Assembly: GCA_009599575.1 (NCBI GenBank)
Contig: VWND01000073.1
Span: forward strand, 186,001 to 250,000
Source of the DNA: Blumeriella jaapii
Lineage: Eukaryota > Ascomycota > Leotiomycetes > Helotiales > Drepanopezizaceae
DNA length: 64,000 nt
Reading direction: 5' to 3'
Shown here: piece by piece, positions 25,001 through 35,157 of the stretch
Position numbering within the stretch: position 1 is the stretch's first letter
How the letters are laid out: each line of letters starts with the position of its first letter
Position numbers and translations under genes: made by a program
The notes under the pieces: generated by a model
Seen by the model: the letters and a program-made list of their open reading frames with translations, nothing else
Database searches by the model: none
Told to the model about the DNA's origin: nothing

Positions 25001-25957
25001 AGGACTCGGGCGGTTTGGGGGCCACGGGCGGGTTAGATATCGACCGAGCTGGACTTTTAGAAGGCGGGAGTGGAAAGCGGGAAGGGAAGGTAGGGGCGGG
25101 ATGGGAAGGGATGGGATGGGAAGGGATGGGATGGGATGGGATGGGAAAGGCTGATGAGGAGGCGCGGGCGTTCTAGAATTTGGATTGCGTTCGTGTGAAC
25201 GTGATACGAGACGACGACATATGCTGGACCATGATTCAATCGCCGGTTCGTGGGCGGCGACCGGGAACATGTTTGGCATCTACGGGGGGCTTAGATAAAA
25301 ATGTAGCTGTCTTCCCTCGTCTCATCTCTCCTCCTGTTCTCGGCCGGGTCTGCTTTCTACTCGTCGTCCTCCTCCTCGTCCTCCTCTTGCCATGCACGTG
25401 TTGCGTTACATCGTATCGTATCGTGTGCTGTCTGTTATTTTTTTGGGGGCGGGGGGAGTGGTTTGACTTGACTTGACTTAATTGGCAATCGAGCATATTT
25501 TCTGGGTACTGGGTTTGTATAATATATATAAATCGCCTGCGATGACAGGATGTAAATACATATGTAAATGTAAACATATTTGGTGTATGTTTGTATGGTT
25601 GTATGCTTGTATGCTTGTATGCTTGTATGCTTGTATGCGAACAAGAGAGAGAGAGAGAGAGAGAGAAACGGAGAGAAAGGGGCAGGAACGGCGAGCAGTG
25701 ATTTGACTTGATTTGACTTTATTTGCAATCGAGCACAATTTCTGGATACTGGGTATATACAGTACGTACAGGCAGAAGTTACAGACAGTACCGCAAGTCC
25801 CGAACGGCCGGTCAATAGATTAGCACGCTGTACATGCTGTACATACTACACATACTGTATACCAATCTACAGACAGTACCACCCCCCTGACTCAGAGCAA
25901 GATCCTCTCGGCGAGACGGCCTCACGGTTCTCGCCTCGGTCACGCCTCCGTACACGT
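25001..25957. other. Convergent intergenic with satellites
   Basis: Separates the plus-strand gene ending at 25000 from the monooxygenase ending at 25958. It carries a GGGAT run (25095-25147), a TTGTATGC 8-mer run (25583-25638), a GA run (25645-25668), a 64-bp direct repeat pair and TACAG motifs near 25757 and 25785. No gene seen. Confidence 0.6.
25457..25760. repeat. 64-bp direct repeat pair, 240 bp apart
   Basis: Copies at 25457-25520 and 25697-25760 share a TTTGACTTGA-type start, GCAATCGAGCA centre and TACTGGGT end, with scattered substitutions and no indel. The 8-mer and GA satellites lie between them. Confidence 0.75.
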
Positions 25958-27908
25958 CTAGACCTCCTTCGAGTCTGCCGTCGCCAGCCCAGGCGTCTTC
26001 TTCTCGAAGAAGGTGGCGGGCAGCGCCCACGTCGCGTCTTCCCGCTGCATGGCTTGGACACTCGCCCGCACCACGTCGTGGCCGAAGTTCCACTCGTAGA
26101 ACGCCGCCGGGGTGGCTAGGGGCCGCGCCGGTCAGCCCTTTTGCTGCTGCTGCTGCGGGGGGGTAAGACGACGCACCTGGGACCGTTTCTGCGGGTATGT
26201 ACTTCGCGGCCTCGATCTGGATTTTCTCGGGCTCGTCTTGTCCGGCGTCTTCACACAGAGAGAGAGAGACGACAGTCAGAGCGTTGCTGCTGGAGATGGA
26301 GAAGGGCGAAGAACTGAAAGGAGGGGGGGTGAGGGGGGGAGGAAGAGGACAACACACTGGAGAAGATTTGTATCACGCTCGCTCGCTTCACGCGCACTTT
26401 CTCGAAGACCGTGAGGCGGCTCTCGAGGCTGGCGGGCGTACATCCCACCATGGCGATTCCGAGCGCGAGGGCGTCTTCGACGGCCTGGGCGCCTCCCTGG
26501 CCCTGGTCTGGCGGCGTTCTCAGCTTTCGGAGGGCTGGAGCGAGGAACGCGATGGGAGGAGAAGAGACGTACGCGGGAGCATGGGATGCGCGGCGTCGCC
26601 GATGGCGACGAGCTTGCCCTTGTGCCAGGAGGGGATCGGGGCTCGGAAGAGGAGCGGCCACTGCGTCACGTCTTTGGCCTTTCTGTCATGGCGGAAACGA
26701 TGGTCAGTCTCGTTGCCTGGGGAGGGTGCGTGTTCCAGGACCAGGAGAGCGCCATGCCTACCTCAGGACGGCCAGGACAGACGGGTGGAAGTCGGCATAC
26801 GTCGCGAGCAGAGCAGAGGGCTCGACGCGGGTCTGCCAGTCGTCGTGGTGGATCTGCTCGTCGCTGTGGAAGATGGCGACGAAGTTGTGGATCTCGTTGC
26901 TGAGGGGAGTCTGTCAGTCGCGGCTGGTGAGATATCGGTCCAGTGCAAAGGGAGACATACTCCCGACATGGATACCAGACCAAACGCTTGCCGTCCCCCA
27001 CGAGGATCTTCACCCTGCCGTCGTCATCTTCGGTGAAGTGGGCGGTTTCTATCTCATGCCTCAGTCCACACGATGCTGGATGCCGAGGAGAGCGTTGGGC
27101 CAGGCCGGGGGCCAGCTCCTCGACTCTGCGCGGATCGGGCTGGTCTCGGAGAGCTCTTCTCACCTGGATCCGCAACGAGCTCTTCCCTCGAGATCAGAAA
27201 TCGATACGCGAATTCGGCGGTCGGCAAAGCTGGGTTGGGAACTCCTCTGGACGGACACGTCTGTGGTCATTCGCATGCTCACGAGAGAGAGATATCAGGA
27301 CCCAACACGTACAGGATGGCTTCCGTCGAAGCTGTGTGTACGCCATCCGCGGCGATGATCAGATCCCCCCGCACCGTTGCTCCGTTCGACAGAGTGATGG
27401 AACCGGCCGCGGCATCCTTCCAGTCTGCGTTCAGTCTCGATCACGGACGGAGGCCAGTCTCCAGCCCAGACGGGAGACGTACGTATTCACTCACGCCAGA
27501 CTCGAGATACACCACGGCAGGCGTGCCCTCGCCATCCTGCCGGGTGGCCAGGCGCCTCAGCTCCGCGTGCAAGTCGACGCGGTGCGCAAAGAACCACGGG
27601 GCGCCGAATCGCGCCGTGATGTAGCGCTCGTCGCGCTCGTGGAACCTCGCCAGCGTCGCGCCGTGCGCTCTGAAGCTCTTCTTGCACGTCACGAATCGTG
27701 CCCGGACGGGATCCATGCCCCATGCCAGGAGGCCACGAGAAGCGTTGGGACACACATGGATCGCGGCCCCGACTTCGTGGTTGAGGGCTGAGCGCTCGTA
27801 CATCTGGACCTGGTGGCCGGCGCGACGGCAGGCGATCGCGGCCGAGAAGCCGGCGATGCCGGCTCCGACGATGAGGATGCGCAGCGGAGATGGGTCTGGG
27901 GACGACAT
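25958..27908 (-). CDS. FAD-dependent monooxygenase, salicylate-hydroxylase-like
   Basis: Flavoprotein aromatic hydroxylase family (PF01494), using NAD(P)H and O2 to hydroxylate phenolic substrates; the substrate here is unknown. Nine exons on the minus strand: 27908-27483, 27416-27313, 27246-27164, 27048-26961, 26899-26762, 26682-26573, 26507-26358, 26248-26177, 26115-25958. All phases close to give 442 residues, the usual family length. Eight introns of 61-115 nt make it the most intron-dense gene here. Motifs: Rossmann GAGIAG at residues 15-20, the ADGVHT DG motif near 170, WYPCR, and [15 protein letters not shown] near 308 for the FAD ribityl/phosphate site. No signal peptide or membrane segment, so probably cytosolic. 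Splice sites were set by conserved-motif continuity, so one or two junctions may shift by a few codons. Confidence 0.87.
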
Positions 27909-29103
27909 GGCTTCCACCGAGGGTCGAAGAAGGGCTTGGGACGGATGCGCCATTCGACGAGGCGATGATGAGACCTCGTCGGAGCAGACGCCGCCACTTT
28001 GCGCCGACCTGGGGCTCTGGGGCGAGAGCCCTGCACCCTCCCCTCCCAATCATGCTGACAGCCGGAGCGTGTATCACCAGACGGAGCGCTGCCCTTGCGT
28101 GAAGGCGAACGTCGAAATCCCAATATGGAATGAAATCCGCGACCTCGCTTAAGTGGGTAGGTTGCCGAATCTCGGTTTTCTTTTTTTGGCCTGTGATCGT
28201 CTGGAGGGGGGGGTGGACGCAGGCGTTCCACTCTCGTTCCACTCTCGTTCCAACGTCGTCGTCTTGTTCCTCTTTCTTTTCTTCTTTTCGTGATACAGTC
28301 CCGGCGAATAGCACCTGCTCGTAGACTGGCTCAGAGCCCTAGTGGGAGAAGGAAGCTCTTCGTCGTTCGGCCCAAACACCAAATCGAGTGCTCGGGGGCT
28401 CCGGAGAGCTTTCGAGGTTTCTTGCGAGAAACCCGTCACAGCAGCCAGACCGACACTCCCAAGCCCGTAACTAGAGCGAGAAGCGGCACTTGAGGATTCG
28501 CACTTTGCTCTTTCTTACGTATTGGGTAAGCACCTCAGCTTCGACAAAAACGGGAGCAGTCTAGTGCCGAGGACGGAAGTGCGACGACGGTGAGGAACAC
28601 GAATGGAAAGTTCTTGCGGGCCGTTCAAGAAAGATGGTGGTCTCGGATATCGGAGAAGGATTACTCATGTAGCAGCTGGAGAGGAGCTTAAGCGCGCAGG
28701 AGTGAGGAAGCCATTCAAAAACAACAACACCAATCAATGAGATCGGGAAGCGAGTACTGGAACTATCGTGAGCTTCTGTTGATAGGCGATCTAGACGAGC
28801 TAGAAGATGATCCAGCTCATACTAGCATCTCTCCTTTGCTTTTGATTCATGTGCATTTCGACAAGTCCAGGGAGTCCTATCTGTCTAAAGCTTTTAACTG
28901 ATGCCAATCGTCAAGAAGGTAAACAAGTCGTTTGAAGCAACGGGACGCCGAAGCTCAACCGAAGCTCGACCGACGCTAACCCGTGACACCCTCAGCCCCA
29001 AACTCAAGATGAACATCAACCTCCATCTATCTGACTTGACCGCTTCACATCAGATTGCATCGAAAGTGCTGAGAGTTCAGGAATTGATTTGAATCCTACA
29101 GGC
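27909..29103. other. Divergent intergenic between monooxygenase and aminopeptidase
   Basis: About 1.2 kb holding both promoters. A repeated CACTCTCGTTC occurs near 28230-28250. No gene or RNA recognised. Confidence 0.55.
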
Positions 29104-31115
29104 ATGATGGACGAAAGGCCCGTCTCACGCGATAGTAATTGGAGCCTTGATCTCGAGGATCTTGAGGATGGGGTGTACGTACCCATCCATCTCTGCGCAC
29201 CGTTTACTTGTTACCTCGCTCACATCAACATGGTAGATCCATAAGCAAACGGCGGGCAGAAATATATCCTGGTTAGTTCAGCTCTTTTCACTCGATTGAG
29301 CAGCACTGCTTTGCCAGTGCCATGAAAGCCAAGACTGTCAGTCGTGGAGACCTCCGGGGCGTCAGTCTCGAGTAACGAGCTCTCGCGACACGAAACATAT
29401 CGCATACTGACATTCATCGCTCATAGCGAAGACGCATGCCAGATCAGTAGCCAGGCATCTAGACGTCGAGAACGGACTAGTGTTTCTCCCTGGAACCCCC
29501 TCCAAGGAGTATGAGGATTCAGATGAAGCGGTCCATTTTCGCCAGCGAAGATACTTCTATTATCTCAGCGGACTCGCCATTCCAGACTGCATTGTCACCT
29601 TTGATGTTGGCCGTAATGACCTCCGTGCGTGGATTCCTCCAACCAGTAGTGGCTATCGCGTTATTTACAACGGATCGAGTCCGAGCCGTGAAGAAGTGAT
29701 GGAGAATTCCAACTTCGACCATGTTGACTATGTCAACAAATTGGACGATTACGTCAAGTGGTTCATCCAGTCCGAGAGGTCGCCCACAGTCTATCTATTG
29801 CATAAGTCTCACGAAACCTTCGCTTCTCACGTCTTCAGGCCTCCGCTGGCTGCAAGGATGAAGAAGGTTCGGTTCAACAGCAGTTTACTCGTAAGTGCCC
29901 GGCCAGTAGCGAGTCCTCTTCTTGCGGGTGTCTTCGGGGTGGTGTACTCCCGAGTCTACTACCAATGAGTGGTTGCTAACCGATCGTTTGTAAAGATGCC
30001 GGCCATGGATGCGTCACGGGTGATCAAGAGCTCGTATGAGATCAAGATGATCCGAAAAGCTTGTGCCATCACGGCAAAGGCTCACATCAATGTGCTGAAG
30101 CACGTCAAGGCGTTCAAGAACGAATCGGAAATCGAAGCAATATTTACTGCGACTTGTATTGCTCATCAAGCAAAGCAACAAGCTTACGGCATTATTGCTG
30201 GTTCTGGCCCCAATGCCAGCACGCTGCATTATAGCGCGAACAATGAATCGTTGGAAGGTCGGCAACTGGTGTGCTTGGACGCTGGATGCGAGTGGAAATG
30301 CTACGCCTCGGATGTCACAAGGACGTTCCCGATTTCCGGGGAATATAGCCCCGAGGCCAAGGAAATCTACGATCTTGTGGCCGAGATGCAGGAAAAGTGC
30401 ATAGAAATGGTCAGACCGGATGCTGACTACCGTGACATTAATTCCAGAGCCCACGCGATTGCTACTGTGGGGCTCCTAAAACTCGGCCTTCTTCACAATG
30501 GATCCTTTGAAGAGATCTATAAAGCTGGCGCTTCCAAAGCTTTTCTCCCGCACGGCCTCGGTCGTAGGTTCCCCTTGGCACTTCGCAGTAATGGCCACTG
30601 ACCTCCACAGACTATTTGGGCTTGGAGACTCACGACGTCGGAAATGGAGGCCTTCTGTTACTTGCTAAGAGCCAGGGCAAGACAAGGGACTACCAGGAGA
30701 ACACCTTCGCCGGCGAAACGCCTCCTTTCCGGGCGGCGTCGATGCTCTTGCCGAACATGGTCATTACGGTTGAACCGGGGATGTACGCGTTGACGCTTCC
30801 ATGCCCCGGAATGAACTGAAGAGCTAATTTCGTGGCAGCTACTTCAACAGATATGCCATGGAAGAGGTATGGCTGAAGGATGAGCGCATTTCTCGTTACA
30901 TCAACCAAGATCTGCTCGAGAAGTACTATCCTGTTGGTGGCGTGCGGATTGAAGACGACATCTTGGTGACGGATGATGGCTACGAGAACATAACGAGAGA
31001 CATTCCCAAAGCCGATGAAGCTCTACGGATCATAAACGAGGGTATGAATGAAGCTGTGGTCATCGAGACCGTCGCCGCTCAAGGGCCACAGCGGAGGAAA
31101 GGATGGTTCTGGTAG
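29104..31115 (+). CDS. Xaa-Pro aminopeptidase (peptidase M24B)
   Basis: Dinuclear Mn-dependent aminopeptidase removing N-terminal residues before proline; AMP_N plus M24 domains, close to fungal PEPP enzymes. Exons: 29104-29174, 29237-29271, 29427-29890, 29996-30563, 30611-30782, 30839-31115, giving 528 residues. Introns are 62, 155, 105, 47 and 56 nt. The five metal ligands are all present: D (CLDAG, about 285), D (SDVTRTF, about 296), H (PHGLGHYLG, about 380), E (TVEPG, about 434) and E (GVRIEDD, about 475). Choosing the GTAGGT donor at 30564 rather than GTCGTA restores PHGLGH. The AMP_N part shows FRQRRYFYYLSG. No signal peptide, so likely cytosolic. The 5' end with two tiny exons is the least certain part; a start in the exon at 29427 is possible. 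Confidence 0.9.
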
Positions 31116-32765
31116 ATGTGAGGCAGAACGGCGGGGGTCACGTCGGACCGTGAGCGATTACCCGACTTCGGAGAAGGTTTTTCTACCAAGAGCTACTGTC
31201 TAGGATTGCGAAATAGTTCTGCTCTGTCCCACTTTGGAATCATTGAATTGAATGGGAAGAGGCGCCTGCGAGAGTATAGCGGACTTTTTGGCTCCAAGCA
31301 ATGTCAATCTATTTGGTCAAGCGTAGCACTCGACCTTTTCTTACTCCCTGCAAGCTACTAGCCTTTTCACCCTGGGAAGAGGGTCGTCCTCGTGCAGATC
31401 TTGTTAGAGCATGTCGTAGGCCACTACCCCCATAGCGCTAAAACCATCTATCTCACTCACGCGGATTGCCCTGAAAGAAAGCACCCAAGCGAATGGAATC
31501 AGCCGGCCCACCTGCGACAGCACCTACCGTAATTCCAGACAGAAGCTTTCTTCCGCAGCCGTCACATCCGCCTGTGTGAGTGTCGCAGTCGAGAAGAGCG
31601 AAGTTTGTGAGTGGCGAAGCCTCAGGCTTGTCTTGTGGCCAAATTTGAAACACGAATCCTTATACATCCATAATTCTAGTATCAGAATAGATAGAACACA
31701 CGTTGTATTGATTGGTTTAGCCGGCGTATTTTGATCTCGTATTTGTGAATATCCAAGGGCTCGTGATGAATGTTGTTGTGTCGCACGCTACAGTACCTTG
31801 TGAAATGTACTGTACATGTATGTGTTGTTGTTCTGAAATCTCGCTTGTTTTGCTACAGTAGCTCGATTCGACAAGCTTATCGCTAGGGCCTTTTCCTCCA
31901 GTACTGTAAGTACAGTATGTAGTGTACAGTACATACAGTTCATCGTAAAGATAAGGATGGGGTTTGTGCTGAAGTCCCTGAAACTTGGCAGGTCGTCGGG
32001 TCGTATTTCCAACCCCACACATTCCCGGAAATCCCCAAGCGGGCAGCTCTGCTCCGATTCATAATCAAAATATTGCTTCCTTCTGGTATGCGGCAAGGAT
32101 CACTCGACGAAACAATTTGTAACGCTCTCTGCGATATTGGTCATGGCAGCCCAACTCAAGCCTTGTAAGCGAGACATCTTGAGGACCTTCTTGGGTATCT
32201 GGATGGCTAGCTACAGTAAGAATGACAGAATACCACTAGTAAGTAGCGCTCGAGATTCGGACGGAGTCCATACGGGTGACTCAGATGCATGTGTATCAGA
32301 CCGCGTACGGAGGAGAACTGAGGTTAAGTACAGAGAGCCTTCGTTGAAGCCGTTTTGAGACTCGTTGAGATCATCTCAAGATGGGATCCCTGGCCTCGGC
32401 CGTGGCCGACAACTTTCCTCAGCCCTACAGGGTATCCGTGCGGCCAGTATTTAAGTATGTCACCCATGTTGCACATCATCCAAAATAGTACACATGTGGG
32501 CTACCCGTGTATCCGTAGATAACTCCGTGGAACCATGGGCTCTGTGAAAACGAGAGAGAAACCAATGGCCAGTATCTACAAGCAGCGACAGGCCTTTTCC
32601 AGCTTGATAAACGTGTACTTATTGGCCGCACATCTGGGTACTCCCGTGGTGGGTCTAGCTGGTTGGCCCACCCAAACGACACTGCAGATCCCAAGAACCA
32701 ATTTGGAAGCTCGACTAGATCTGGGATATAAGAATGTGCTGTAGATCCCCGTGAGAAGGTAGGAA
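31116..32765. other. Intergenic, 1.65 kb
   Basis: TACAG/CTGTA motifs are dense at 31789-31945 (several GTACAGTA/TACTGTA copies). The rest shows no convincing coding frame; short frames around 32137-32744 lack domains. Contains the asparaginase promoter. Confidence 0.55.
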
Positions 32766-34045
32766 ATGGTCTTGCTAAATATGTTGAGGTCGGTAGCTAT
32801 ATTCTCTGCGATGGCGACTGTCGCCATCGCGTCCCCTTTTCGGCAATCCACCGGGGCTATGTTCACCAACCCGAATGGTCTCGAGTTCACACAGATGAAT
32901 GATAGTCTACCCAACGTGGCTATCTTTGCAACTGGTAAGCCCACTGCCCCGTCTCCAATCTTCTCAAAGGCTCCCACTGACAACCTGTAGGCGGTACAAT
33001 AGCAGGCGAAGGCACTAGCGCCACGGACACGAGCAAATACAATCCAGGCGCTCTCGATATCATGACACTCATTAATGCCGTACCTGACCTAGTACACGTC
33101 GCCAACCCCGCTGGAATCCAGATAGCAAACGTGGATAGCTCCGACATCACTTCGGAAATCCTCCTGAATCTGTCGAAGCAAATCAACAAGTACGTTTGCG
33201 AAGACCCGACCATGGATGGGGCTGTTGTGACCCACGGCACCGATGTTCTCGAGGAGACGGCCTTTTTCCTCGACGCAACGGTCAATTGCGGGAAGCCAGT
33301 GGTCATTGTCGGGTCTATGAGACCAGCAACCGCTCTTTCGGCAGATGGGCCTTTCAACCGTACGTTCCCAAAGAGCCTTCTTGTCTCCCCTACTCCGGAA
33401 ACCTTCGTGGGTCTGCAGCTACTGACCCTCCGGTGTCGTGTAGTTTTACAAGCCGTCACGACCGCGGTTTGGCCTGGGTCTAGAGATCGGGGCGCTCTCG
33501 TGGTCCTGAACGATCGTATCACTAGTGCGTACTATGTTACCAAGACCAATGCTAACACGGTAGATACTTTCCTGGCGCCCGAAATGGGACATCTTGGATC
33601 TCTCATCTCCAACACCCCGTACTACTATTACCCAGCTGTCAAGCCAACGGGCAAGAGATCGTACTCCGTCTCGGACATCACCGCCCTCCCTCGGGTCGAT
33701 ATCCTCTTCGCGTATCAGGAAATGGCCGTCGACACCCTGTACAACGCCGTGAAATCCGGAGCCGAGGGCATCGTGATTGCCGGCTCAGGCGCAGGAGGCG
33801 TGTCTTCTCGTTTCGAAGCGGCCATCGAGGACGTCATCAACAACCGGAAAATCCCCGTTGTTCGAGGCTCCCGGGCGACGAACGGTGAGGTGCCGAGCTC
33901 GAGCATTGCCAGCAAGACTGCCATGCACATCGCAAGCGGCTACTTGAACCCGATGAAGTCGAGGATTTTGCTCGCGCTGTTGCTTGCGCACGGGAAGAAC
34001 ATCGGCGAGATCAGGGATGCCTTTGCGCCGTCCACGAACGCTTGA
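32766..34045 (+). CDS. Secreted L-asparaginase, type II
   Basis: Hydrolyses L-asparagine to aspartate and ammonia, presumably outside the cell for nitrogen scavenging. Exons: 32766-32934, 32991-33359, 33444-34045, giving 379 residues. The signal peptide MVLLNMLRSVAIFSAMATVAIA is visible; a second Met at codon 6 is an alternative start. Catalytic landmarks are the first threonine in ATGGTIAG (about residue 59), the HGTDVLEET box (Thr/Asp pair), and the VTKTN lysine. HGTDV replaces the more usual HGTDT, and GSGAGG replaces the common GxGxGN, both outside the core catalytic residues. The second intron (84 nt, GTACGT donor) is a multiple of three with no stop, so unspliced message would still read through with 28 extra residues; removing it joins DGPFN to LLQAVTTA, the family sequence. 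Confidence 0.92.
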
Positions 34046-35157
34046 GAGGAGCGTCGTAGAGATGGGATCTGACATGGTGATTTTTAGCGTGTAGAATAAG
34101 TTCTTTTCCGTCAGTCTTGAGAATCTGGCCTCAGGCTGTTTTCACTTCTACCTCTGTCTGTCTAGCTCTTCTTACTGTTGTCTCTAGCACATCTGCTCTG
34201 TTGCGCTCCGCTGATATGTAGATCTGCATAAGGATCCGCAGACGAAGCTTTGAGAATCTGTGAACAAATCGTGCTCATGACTTTGCGGTGGCGATTTGTT
34301 GCGATTTTTTATGCCGTCCGTCATGGGCACAGGAATGCCACCATTCTCACGAGTATCTTGGGCTCGTGACAACAACGCGATCAAACGACTCGCACCCAGA
34401 AACGATATTTGCGGTTGGTTTCAAGGTCCGTTTCACCAATAGCCGGGCGAAAAGACATCAACAGGGTTGTAGAGCCAATTGTCGCTCTGCAAAACAGTAC
34501 CACCCGAAGCTACAATCTTGCAACTCAGAGTTGATCAATAACGAGTGTATTCGAGATAGGCAAGTTCAGGCAGGGACATAAGCACGAGTCAGGAGATACC
34601 AGGATTGCGACAGTAAAGAATTAGGCTCGTACACAGTATGATACTCGAGTAGGATAGACTTGTTGGCTTCCTATGCGCATCTTGTATTGGTTGACTATCT
34701 ACATACCAAGTAAACAGATGCTCCTCCGACCCGGAAATCTCACCTCACTGAGCGTATCCTTTTTCATCTGTGATATGGAGATTTAGCCAGTCATGCCTAT
34801 GGATGGCATGAAACCTCAATTGTAGCTTAGATGGAAGAAGTCCTAGATGATCCAGCGAGAAGAGTCAACACGGAGTAAGGGGGACGAGGTAGGCGCAGTA
34901 AACTCAGGGGCACCCCTATCAATCGAGCGACCCAATTCACGCCTCAGGCAACCAGGCAACCACGATTCTGCACATGGATACTACTACAGAACTGTGCAAG
35001 GCTCCCAGAACATCGAGCTTTACATCACAACTCACAACGTCGCAGGAATGTTCACGGCATGTAAAGCAACATAAGGCCCTGGTCGTCATGACCACACGGT
35101 GCTTTGCAAGTCCTACCATTTTCATGATATCCACCTTGAAGCCTCCTGCGCCAGCCA
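34046..35157. other. Intergenic, 1.1 kb
   Basis: No gene, RNA or satellite recognised. Contains the 3' flank of the asparaginase and the promoter of the PXA gene. Confidence 0.5.

Noticed and set aside
29175..29426. Possible alternative start of the aminopeptidase inside the exon at 29427
   Set aside because: The two small upstream exons keep phase and supply the IYP-AKTHAR junction typical of the family, so the longer model was kept.
13625..34045. Secondary-metabolite cluster around the FAD monooxygenase and aminopeptidase
   Set aside because: No polyketide synthase, NRPS, terpene cyclase, transporter or pathway regulator lies nearby.
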